Positions 54,445-61,206 of a stretch of DNA of 64,000 nucleotides are shown piece after piece; position 1 is the first letter of the stretch; every line of letters starts with the position of its first letter. The position numbers and the translations under genes were made by a program. The notes beneath the pieces were generated by a model. The model saw only the letters and a list, made by a program, of their open reading frames with translations, made no database searches and was not told the DNA's origin. The DNA is taken from contig NZ_JACHWM010000004.1 in NCBI RefSeq assembly GCF_014191355.1, positions 124,001 to 188,000 on the forward strand, read 5' to 3'. Origin of the DNA: Methylobacterium sp. R2-1 (GTDB lineage: Bacteria; Pseudomonadota; Alphaproteobacteria; Rhizobiales; Beijerinckiaceae).

Positions 54445-54555
54445 CTAGATCCAGCCACCGAGCGCGTAGCCCGCAGCCTTGATGATCAAGAACAGCCCGA
54501 GGCCGATAAACACGAGCGTCTTGTGCTCGACGAGGAAGGTGATGATCGACGTCAC
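54445..54555 (-). CDS. 36-residue single-span membrane peptide
   Basis: A GTG-started frame encodes TSIITFLVEHKTLVFIGLGL then FLIIKAAGYALGGWI, one membrane helix flanked by charges. It lies upstream of the holin-like gene in the same direction. The start abuts the 5' breakpoint of the integrase fragment on the other strand, so its original 5' end may be elsewhere. Composition strongly suggests a real membrane peptide. Confidence 0.5.
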   Translation of the reverse strand: MTSIITFLVEHKTLVFIGLGLFLIIKAAGYALGGWI

Positions 54556-54558
54556 GTA

Positions 54559-54985
54559 GCAGCCTACGACGGGCAGACGATCCGCCTGACGCAGGGCAAG
54601 GCGGAGGCGCACGTCGTCATCCTCGTGAGCGGCCCGCTGCGCGCGGCGTCAACTGCAACGCCTCGGCCAAGCCCGATCATCGTACCGAACTCGGAAGGCC
54701 GACCTTGGACTAGCGACGGCTTCCGCACCTCGGGGGGCAAGGCATGCGCTGTGGCCGGCATCACCGGCCTGACTTTCCATGGCTTGCGTGAGACCGCCGT
54801 GAGCCGCCTAGCGCTCGCCGGCTGCTCCGCTCCCGAGATCGCGACGCTCACTGAGCACTCACTACCGAGATGTCGCTACAATCCTCGATTCCCACTGCCT
54901 GAACCGCGATCCGGCCCTCGCTCTGGCCGCGATTCAGAAGCTCGAAGCAAGAACGAAAATTCCCGACCGTCTCAAACCGGTCTAG
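54559..54985 (+). pseudogene. Tyrosine integrase C-terminal part, Tyr lost
   Basis: The catalytic domain of a phage-type integrase is recognisable from YDGQTIRLTQGKAE through SPIIVPNSEGRPWTSDGFR. The HxxR box is TFHGLRETAVSRLALAG. An extra C near 54865 breaks the frame after TEHSL, and the next phase gives DVATILDSHCLNRDPALALA and KLEARTKIPDR, then a stop. The nucleophile Tyr of the normal SHYL-type motif is Cys here, and the Gly of TGHSL is Glu. The N-terminal half is missing. It stands 40 bases from a tRNA-Lys 3' fragment. Confidence 0.85.
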
Positions 54986-55024
54986 AGCCGCTTGGAGAGA
55001 GTTCTGTATTTTCAGGGAGATGAT

Positions 55025-55071
55025 TGGTGGGCGCACTAGGGTTCGAACCTAGGACCCGCTGATTAAGAGTC
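55025..55071 (-). tRNA. 3' half of tRNA-Lys(CTT), attachment-site remnant
   Basis: Read on the minus strand: anticodon loop with CTT (ACTCTTAAT), variable region, T-arm CTAGG TTCGAAC CCTAG, acceptor strand TGCGCCC, discriminator A and encoded CCA. The 5' half is absent: the sequence right of 55071 has no D-arm or acceptor complement. This is the classical signature left when an integrative element recombines into the 3' end of a tRNA gene. The integrase remnant next to it supports that. Confidence 0.8.
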
Positions 55072-55406
55072 GTCAGAAAATCTTGGTCTACCAGCGTCCA
55101 TTTCGACAAAAGTGCTGACCTGCCTTCTTTCAGATACAACAACTTTTTGGATTTGTCGAAACGGTCGAGGCCATCATTCGGCGGAAAAGTTAGATCGGAG
55201 CAGGTGCTGCCGACACGGTTCGTCTAGGCTTTCGCGATGCGGGCCTAACCGCACATGCCCCGATGGTGCAGGGATCCGTTCCACGGAGACGCAACGAACG
55301 GCCGCGATTCACGAAGCCACAGACGTGTTCACCCCAACAGGCGTTCCGACTTTGACCCGCAGCAGTGCTCTTCCGGTTTCCCGCCCTGGTTAAGCCCGCA
55401 GGGCGA
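55072..55406. other. Intergenic stretch beyond the attachment site
   Basis: About 335 bases with no gene, hairpin or family signature that I can support. Confidence 0.4.
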
Positions 55407-55649
55407 TCAGGTCCGCTCCGTAATCTCTCGGACTTCGCCATAGCGTAGGTTGAGCGCCGCTGCCTGATCATGCGTCGGTTGGTTTGGCGCAAGCTCGACT
55501 TGCCATCCCTCAGGAGCCTGCTTCCTAACTGCCTCAACCGCCTCATCACGCGGGAGAACGGCAACCCAAAGCCGCGTTGGAGAAAGCCGTCCTTCGGCTT
55601 CAGGATGTCGAACGACGACGTAGTGGACGCAGATCGGGATGTCGCTCAT
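55407..55649 (-). CDS. Hypothetical protein, 80 aa
   Basis: A soluble protein with well-ordered composition (MSDIPICVHYVVVRHPEAEG, LWVAVLPRDEAVEAVRKQAP, LNLRYGEVREI). The alternating strands and helices suggest a compact alpha/beta fold. No ribosome binding site of note precedes the ATG. No family recognised; codon use is consistent with a real gene. Confidence 0.6.
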   Translation of the reverse strand: MSDIPICVHYVVVRHPEAEGRLSPTRLWVAVLPRDEAVEAVRKQAPEGWQVELAPNQPTHDQAAALNLRYGEVREITERT

Positions 55650-55815
55650 TAAACCATCATGGCAGATGTCAGCGCAGCGACAAGGCTTCGTCTTTGCGGC
55701 CGATCTCAGCCGCAGCCTCGTTCTTCATGGGCTTCTCGAGCGAAGTCTTCCTCAGCGGTCGCGGGCTGCGTGACGCGGACGGCGCTGCCGATGGCATCGG
55801 CTGAGCGCGTCGGCC

Positions 55816-56055
55816 TTCAGGTCCGGTCGGCATATGGCGGCACCTCAACGAGCGTTCCGATCAGGCGAAGCAGGGCTTGCTGTTCTGGCTCGCCGGTTCC
55901 GTCTGCCAAAAACCCCCTAACTCGATATGGCTACGCTGTCCTCCACATGGACCATTAGGCTGGTGGATGATGAAGGCTCTGCCGTTCTCTGACTCTCGGC
56001 CAAGATACCAGACATCGCCACTTGGACTCTGGTAAAGCTCTCGCCGGTCAAACAT
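55816..56055 (-). pseudogene. Small hypothetical protein with homopolymer frameshift
   Basis: GGGAGGTGCCG precedes an ATG coding MFDRRELYQSPSGDVWYLGR and AFIIHQPNGPCGGQRSHIE, a pattern known from small proteins of Rhizobiales (Y-Q-S-P-x-G-D-x-W, GREx..). At a TTTTT run near 55910 the phase is lost: as written it ends PCFA at 55861, but in the next phase it continues LADGTGEPEQQALLRLIGTL and VEVPPYADRT to 55816. One T restores about 80 residues. Confidence 0.65.
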
Positions 56056-56355
56056 CGGCACCTCCCGCTTGGCGACCTGCATACGCTTGCGGGAGGAGCT
56101 ACGCGAGGGTTAGGGAGCCGGAACGCCCAACTGGCTCAACCGCGTCCAAACTCTAAACTGAAACACAACCTCGGCGTCGCCCATTCGGACTACCCATCGT
56201 TGCCGCATGGATCGCCGAGGGTGAGACCAGGATCGCGCTCTACAGTGTGGCGCTCGGGTGTGAGCATGAAGGCGTGGTGCGCCACGACGAGCTAGCTGGA
56301 CCGGTTGCCCGATCGCACCCTCGCCTATGTAGGGCAGGCCATATAACAAACGAGC

Positions 56356-56520
56356 TTAACCGGCTGCTTTCGCCGGGTGCCTGTTGGACCAGCGTGGGCT
56401 TCTTTCGCGCTTTTCCGCCGGCAATGGGTCTCGTGTTCTCGCGAGCACCAGCTTCGCACGTAGATTGAAATCCTCGGTCGTGACTGATCGTGCCGTGCCG
56501 TTCGCAAGGAACTTGGCCAT
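56356..56520 (-). CDS. Small basic hypothetical protein, 54 aa
   Basis: GGAGGTCCCG stands before the ATG of MAKFLANGTARSVTTEDFNL, followed by a Lys/Arg-rich half. Soluble and without recognised family. Good ribosome binding site is the main support. Confidence 0.5.
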   Translation of the reverse strand: MAKFLANGTARSVTTEDFNLRAKLVLARTRDPLPAEKRERSPRWSNRHPAKAAG

Positions 56521-57094
56521 CGGGACCTCCGCATCGTTACCGTCGCCCAAGGCACGAGATTGCGCAGAGGGAAATCATTATATGGCGCCTCACAACTAAA
56601 AAGCGAGGCTCAGAAAAACACAATCTTACGTGATGCCTGGGCTAGATCGTTTTTGAGGCTGCGCAGTACGCGACCGAAACAATGGCTAGTGGCGCTTAAG
56701 CGACGCATCAGGCTTCGCAGACGGCTGATCCATCTCCTGCTATCGGCGAACTCTTCAAGGCCAAGGCCGTCACCGACGAGCAGGTGAACGCGGCCGTCGA
56801 GGCTTACAGGCCGATCCTGCGACTGATGCCCATCCGATCGCCGACGGCTACGTGCTCGACCTCGCTGCGGCCGTCGCGGGCCACGCATGAGCGAGCCAGA
56901 TCGTCAGCAACCCTGAAGCCGGCCTCCCCGTGAAGCGTGCAGCAGTGCGAACTGCGATCCTGCTGGCGCGGGCGCGGGAGGCTTGAGCGCTTGAAAGTGG
57001 CTTCAAGCTGATGCTTCGTGATTATCTTTTGAGCGCTGTCCGATCCGCGGCGTAGCGGGTCGAGGCATGCTCGTTGGTTGTTTCAGGGCAGAGC
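56521..57094. other. Gene-poor stretch with a degenerate reading frame
   Basis: No intact gene. Around 56743-56986 a frame reads IGELFKAKAVTDEQVNAAVE then, after a shift, IADGYVLDLAAAVAGHA, suggesting the decayed end of a soluble protein gene. No family was recognised. Confidence 0.35.
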
Positions 57095-57493
57095 ATGTTG
57101 GAAGCCAAAGTGATCACTTGGTCGGTTCGGAGAACCGCACGCGAACTTTACGAGATGATCTGGATGCCCGAGACCTTCCCGAAATGGGCGTCAGGTCTCA
57201 GCAACGCGCCTCTGAAACGCGAAGGGGCAGCGTGGAGTGCTCAGGGACCGGAAGGGCCTATCAGGATCACGTTTTCGGAGCACAATAGCTTCGGCGTGAT
57301 GGACCACTGGGTTGATCTTGGAGACGGGCGCGTCGTCTACGTCCCCATGCGGATCATCGCGAACGGAGAAGGCAGCGAGGTAATGCTGACCCTGTTCCGA
57401 CAGCCAGACATGAGCGATGAGAAACTCGCCGCGGACGAGGCTTGGGTCAGAAGGGATTTAGCGAGCCTCAAGAGGCTTGCGGAGGGCGCGTAG
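57095..57493 (+). CDS. SRPBCC-fold (START/Bet v1-like) protein
   Basis: A 132-residue protein whose pattern fits the polyketide-cyclase/SRPBCC superfamily: VRRTARELYEMIWMPETFPK, WSAQGPEGPIRITFSEHNSF, VMDHWVDLGDGRVVYVPMRI, and the long C-terminal helix DEAWVRRDLASLKRLAE. These proteins form a cavity for hydrophobic ligands. Start at 57095 after AGGGCAGAGC. It is isolated among fragments. Ligand unknown. Confidence 0.8.
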   Translation: MLEAKVITWSVRRTARELYEMIWMPETFPKWASGLSNAPLKREGAAWSAQGPEGPIRITFSEHNSFGVMDHWVDLGDGRVVYVPMRIIANGEGSEVMLTLFRQPDMSDEKLAADEAWVRRDLASLKRLAEGA

Positions 57494-57628
57494 GGAGGGC
57501 CCAAGTCCCTACCATCAACCGCCCTCGGCGACGGCAGGAAGCACCGGAGGTCGTCCGCTGGCGACCAGCAAGCTTGAAGCAACACTGCGCCGCTACGCCG
57601 TCGGGCCCGCCATCAGCCGGCAGCCTCG

Positions 57629-57826
57629 ATGCTCCTTCCCGAACTCGCGTCCGATCCGCTCCCGACCGAAGCCGCCGATTGGCGCAAAGCCTTCGGTGCG
57701 CTCCGCCCGAACTCCTCACCGTGCCGGTACCTTGGCGCCGCCGCCTGGGCGAACATCCACGAGGCCTGCACCGACTTCATCGAGCGCTTTGGTGCCGAGG
57801 CCGTGCACCTGGGCTGGACAGCGTCG
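57629..57826 (+). pseudogene. Truncated conserved hypothetical protein
   Basis: The first 65 codons (WRKAFGALRPNSSPCRYLGA, IHEACTDFIERFGAEAVHLG, then WTA) match the start of a small conserved protein common in this group, in which GWTA is normally followed by an LFGVH block. Here the sequence turns incoherent after WTA, and the opposite-strand MCP remnant begins about 80 bases later. It is therefore cut by a rearrangement. Confidence 0.55.
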
Positions 57827-57909
57827 CCCGGCCGAGTGCCTGCACTAGCCGGGCCGCTTCAGTCAGATCCAGGCCGCCCGCCAGCAACCGGATCTCGGCC
57901 GTCGCCATC

Positions 57910-58239
57910 TCAGGCCGCCCGGACGGTCGCGAGGAAGCGGGAGACCTCGGCCGAGAGGTGCTCGGACTGACGCGACAGTTCGGAGGCCGCGCCGAGAACC
58001 TGAGAAGCCGCCGCTCCCGTCTCCTCAACCGCACTGGCCACGCCCGCGATGTTGTTCGTCACCTCGCCCGTGCCCATCGCAGCCTGAGCCACGTTGCGCA
58101 CGATCTCCTGCGTGGCCGCGCCTTGCTCCTCGACCGCCGCGGCGATGGCGGTGGCCACGCCACTGATCTCCTGGATGCGCGCCGTGATCGAGCCGATGGC
58201 CGACACGGCCTGCCCGGTCGAGCCCACCATGAGCGGAAC
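57910..58239 (-). pseudogene. Methyl-accepting chemotaxis protein C-terminal fragment
   Basis: The last 107 codons of an MCP remain: AVSAIGSITARIQEISGVAT, AVEEQGAATQEIVRNVAQAA and ETGAAASQVLGAASELSRQS, then FLATVRAA and a stop. The hairpin tip and sensor are absent. The 5' end meets unrelated sequence around 58239, just before the promoter region of the secreted-protein gene at 58291. Residue pattern is intact, suggesting a recent truncation. Confidence 0.8.
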
Positions 58240-58290
58240 CCGGGTGTAGCAGGTTTGGTTGCTGGGATAGGCAACAGCCTGGAGGAAGCA

Positions 58291-58590
58291 ATGAAGCTGA
58301 GCCACACACTGGCCGCTGCTGCGGCTATCCTGACGCTGACCGGAGCAACAGCTGTCGCGGCTCCCTGCGCAGTCGGAAAGACCACGAATAGCCAAGGGCA
58401 GAACGCGTCCGGGGACAAGAGTTCGAACACGGACCAGACGACGAAGAACCTTGCCGGAGGCGAGCACGCAGGTGCGCCGAAGACAGTGGGCGCCATGAAC
58501 AACGTGGGCTCTACTGAGAAGCCCGGCCCCGGTGAGAAGAAGCCGCCAGAGGGTAAGGTCGTTCAGGGGCAGAACAGTAACGACTGCTGA
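58291..58590 (+). CDS. Secreted Asn/Gly/Lys-rich protein, 99 aa
   Basis: GGAGGAAGCA precedes the ATG. Residues 1-24 are a clear Sec signal peptide (LSHTLAAAAAILTLTGATAV, cleavage at VAA). The mature protein is polar and low-complexity (NSQGQNASGDKSSNTDQTTK, PGPGEKKPPEGKVVQGQNSN) and ends in Cys; a second Cys follows the cleavage site. It resembles another small exported protein at 59585-59842 in style but not in sequence. Function unknown. Confidence 0.7.
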   Translation: MKLSHTLAAAAAILTLTGATAVAAPCAVGKTTNSQGQNASGDKSSNTDQTTKNLAGGEHAGAPKTVGAMNNVGSTEKPGPGEKKPPEGKVVQGQNSNDC

Positions 58591-58710
58591 ACTAGCAGCC
58601 TTCTGCATCCGGAATCTCGCCCCTGGTCCTGAACTCGCGGGGCATCTTGATGGCCCCGCGGGCGTAAATTCTGCGGAAGCCGCAGCACCTAGGCACGCTT
58701 CAAATGAAAA

Positions 58711-58736
58711 CCCCGCTGCGGTTGGGCCGAGCGGGG
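58711..58736 (-). terminator. Terminator downstream of the DUF6894 gene
   Basis: CCCCGC and GCGGGG pair around a 14-base loop, followed on the minus strand by TTTT. It lies 90 bases after the leftward gene at 58826-59083. The stem is the same as in copies A and D of the dispersed element, but the 63-base block is absent. Confidence 0.6.
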
Positions 58737-58825
58737 TGAGTTGCGCTATGGAATCGTGAGGTAGTGGGGGAGGGACCTCATTTGGATGTTGCTGTTCCGG
58801 CTGAGTATCACCGGATCGCGCACCC

Positions 58826-59083
58826 TCATCTGAGAGACTGAACGCCACCTCCGCCGGTCCATTCGACCGAGACGGTTACCGACGCTGCCACAACCCGCTT
58901 TCCGGCCTCGTCGCGCACTTCAGCTCGAAGATGGGTCGATGAACGAGTGGCTGCCTGCTCTGCGGCCATCGCGACTAACGAGCGCTGTACAAGAGCCCTT
59001 GCCGCCGCCTCGTTGGGCAGATTGTGTCCCTCGTCGTCGATGAACGCAAGCCGATCATATGTGTCGATGTAGTAGCGGGGCAT
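58826..59083 (-). CDS. DUF6894-family small protein
   Basis: An 85-residue cytoplasmic protein with the family start MPRYYIDTYDRLAFIDDEGH and the strand VRDEAGKRVVAASVTVSVEW. Such proteins are numerous in Methylobacterium and Bradyrhizobium and have no known function. The ATG at 59083 matches the family; a GTG two codons upstream sits nearer to AAGGA and is an alternative start. Confidence 0.82.
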   Translation of the reverse strand: MPRYYIDTYDRLAFIDDEGHNLPNEAAARALVQRSLVAMAAEQAATRSSTHLRAEVRDEAGKRVVAASVTVSVEWTGGGGVQSLR

Positions 59084-59257
59084 ATTCACGTTATCCTTGT
59101 ATCTTCAAGCTCCGACTCGGAATCGCTTCAGGAATACGCTCCCACGAACATAATAGTTCAACGGAATACAAAATGCACCGGTGTGGTGTTTCTCCGAAAT
59201 TTGTTTTAGTTGCGGGCCATTCAATGCTGCATAATCTATTTGACCTAAATGGAAAGA

Positions 59258-59421
59258 CCCCGCCGCGGCGAACCGGGCGGGGCAAGATACGTCTACGGTA
59301 CCTGCTGGAGACAGGGAGGGCCAAGACTAGTAGCGTCCGCCGGATCAGCCCGGTCGTGTCAGCTCTGCGCCGGTCCGCCGAGGCCTAACACAGCCGTCCG
59401 CGACCAGTCGCGGGTGTAGGG
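59258..59421 (-). repeat. Dispersed intergenic element, copy D
   Basis: A hairpin (CCCCGCC..GGCGGGG) with GAAAGA on its left is followed by the 63-base block at 59359-59421. The minus-strand frame is open and reads PYTRDWSRTAVLGLGGPAQS, then TGA. The surrounding stretch 59084-59584 holds no supported gene and includes AT-rich parts. Confidence 0.55.
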
Positions 59422-59584
59422 CCACGTCCGCTATGGGGGGTGGCTGCGCGACCCTGCTCATGCTCGTTACTTAGCAGAATAGCGCGTAGGCAGAATAGTC
59501 GACTGATGAACAATGGGCCGAGCACAAAATTACGTCTGTGCTCGAGCATAATCTAAGCCTGCTGCAAGGCTCAGTGTCGGTCAG

Positions 59585-59842
59585 TTAGCGATCGCGCGTC
59601 TTAGTAGTCCGCGAGTCCTGTGTCGCGTTTCCACTGCTTGCGGGCGAATCACCCGGTTGGCCGGTATTGCCAGACCCGCCCCCCATCTCTCCTGCTTTCA
59701 GCTGGTCGCCTTTCTGCTTCTCGCCTGACGTACCAGGCGAGGCGTTATCTGAAGAGGGCCTTGATGGTTGCTGTGCTTGTACCGCATTTGCGCCAGTGAG
59801 AACGAGCGGCAAGGCTAACGTAGCAGCAAGGACCTGTCGCAT
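59585..59842 (-). CDS. Secreted low-complexity protein, 85 aa
   Basis: AGGAGCTCATC stands before the ATG of a signal peptide (MRQVLAATLALPLVLTGANA, cleavage after VQA). The mature part is Gly/Ser/Asp/Pro-rich (QQPSRPSSDNASPGTSGEKQ, GGGSGNTGQPGDSPASSGNA) and ends in basic residues. Likely exported and disordered. No family recognised. Confidence 0.7.
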   Translation of the reverse strand: MRQVLAATLALPLVLTGANAVQAQQPSRPSSDNASPGTSGEKQKGDQLKAGEMGGGSGNTGQPGDSPASSGNATQDSRTTKTRDR

Positions 59843-60049
59843 GATGAGCTCCTGTGGTTTGTGATTGCAGAAGCCTGGAGGCCACATTTAGTTCAAAATA
59901 AAGTCCTTATAAACATCTAATTAAACTTTGCTAAAACATCCTAGGTCATGACGTCATTGTTGCATCGGAAAGATCAGTATGGAAGACCCACGATGATTGG
60001 GAAGCGGGCAGTCAGCAAGGACACTGCAACGGGCTACTTCGCTTCCAGA

Positions 60050-60085
60050 ACCGGCCAAGGTCACGACGAAGAAGCAAGGGGTCAT
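60050..60085 (-). pseudogene. N-terminal scrap of the exported-protein module, copy 3
   Basis: GAGGACGACG then ATG and the 12 codons MTPCFFVVTLAG repeat the start of the genes at 51874 and 53593 (MSPCFIVVTLAG, TRCFIAVTLVG), including the ribosome binding site. After that the match ends. Confidence 0.55.
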
Positions 60086-60197
60086 CGTCGTCCTCGCCGT
60101 GATGGGCGTGACATTGGGGCGGCTTCGGCTACGAACGCTCATGATGAGGCGGGCACCCGACCTCGGAACGAACCTTGTCCCCGGCACCGGACGATAC

Positions 60198-60605
60198 ATG
60201 ATGACCAACGACATATCCGATCGTCTGCGTCACCAGCGCTGTCGCAACCGGATGATGGAGGAGCTTGCTTGTCTTGTGGATTGGGAAGACACGCTGTTCT
60301 TCCCAGGTCTCGGCGAGTATTTTCAAGCTTTGTTCGACTGGGTACCTGATTATCCAGAGTTCCCTCCCAACACGGCCATCACAAACGATGAAAAGACGGC
60401 GTTGTTTGAGGTGCTCAAGCTTGTAGACGAGGCGTGTCGAGATACCTCTGCGAGCGTTACCAAAGATGATTTTGTAAAGAGTGGATGGCCCCAACGTATT
60501 GCTATGACGGCTCGATCAGCGCTTTCCCTCATGGAAATGCGAGGAAAATTCTCAGAAGAGCAGGAGGAGAGCGAACCAAGCGGCCTGAAAGCGCCCACGC
60601 CGTAG
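60198..60605 (+). CDS. Hypothetical protein, 135 aa
   Basis: A soluble, acidic, probably helical protein (DISDRLRHQRCRNRMMEELA, FFPGLGEYFQALFDWVPDYP, DEKTALFEVLKLVDEACRD). The coherent part begins at the twin ATG 60198/60201; the frame is open further upstream but overlaps the module scrap on the other strand. Codons are less GC-biased than in core genes, suggesting transfer. No family recognised. Confidence 0.55.
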   Translation: MMTNDISDRLRHQRCRNRMMEELACLVDWEDTLFFPGLGEYFQALFDWVPDYPEFPPNTAITNDEKTALFEVLKLVDEACRDTSASVTKDDFVKSGWPQRIAMTARSALSLMEMRGKFSEEQEESEPSGLKAPTP

Positions 60606-60770
60606 GCGCTTAACGCAGCTTGACAATCGGGTCCGCTGTTAACGAACGATCCTTGTCATCCAATGAGGACGGAGCGCGGGTGAACGCTCACAGGGTAGGC
60701 TGAACCAGATCGTCGTCGCTACAGGTAGCGTCCGCTAAGGGTGGGAAGCGGACGTTTAAGAGGCGCCCCG

Positions 60771-60866
60771 ATGAGCACTAGGCCCCGGATCAAGCTGTCG
60801 CGCTTTAGAGACATCGGTTTGAGAGATTGGGACCCGATCGGTCGCATCCCGTACCATAGGTTCGGT
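60771..60866 (+). pseudogene. Truncated small conserved protein
   Basis: GAGGCGCCCCG precedes ATG of MSTRPRIKLSRFRDIGLRDW followed by DPIGRIP. This opening (R-x-R-x-I-x-W-R-x-WDPIG) is one I associate with a small conserved protein of this bacterial group, but what follows does not continue it. Probably cut off after about 30 codons. The 60606-60770 gap holds nothing else. Confidence 0.4.
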
Positions 60867-61101
60867 GAAGGTGATGCGGTGGGCCGCTCCGGCCTGCACG
60901 TCCTCAATCTCGCTCATGTGGTCGAGCTTAGCGCCGCCAGTCGCGTCCTGGCCAGCTGTGCCGAACCTCGTCGCCGCCCATGACCTGTAGCTGGCAAGTC
61001 GCGCGCTTGCCCTCCGACGCTTCCGAAGGCTACGCTTTACCGCACATCGAGACGCCGTACGCCGCGCGTCGCCCGACATCCGTCCACCCAGAGGAGACCG
61101 G

Positions 61102-61206
61102 ATGCCCATGCTTGTAGATGGCCACGGAGATCGGGCTGCCGGTCCCCGTGCTGCACGCGCCTCTGGCCAGTTGGTGATCGCCGCCCTTGCAGATGCCGCC
61201 GCATGA
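61102..61206 (+). CDS. 34-residue leader ORF coupled to the WGR gene
   Basis: GAGGAGACCGG stands before an ATG whose frame (MPMLVDGHGDRAAGPRAARA, ending ALADAAA) stops exactly in an ATGA overlap with the start of the WGR-domain gene. The WGR gene itself has no ribosome binding site of its own, so translation may be coupled to this short frame. It may alternatively be the remaining tail of a longer gene. Confidence 0.45.
   Translation: MPMLVDGHGDRAAGPRAARASGQLVIAALADAAA

Noticed and set aside
55025..55100. Complete tRNA-Lys gene
   Set aside because: Only the anticodon-to-CCA half is present; no D-arm or 5' acceptor strand follows in the next 60 bases.
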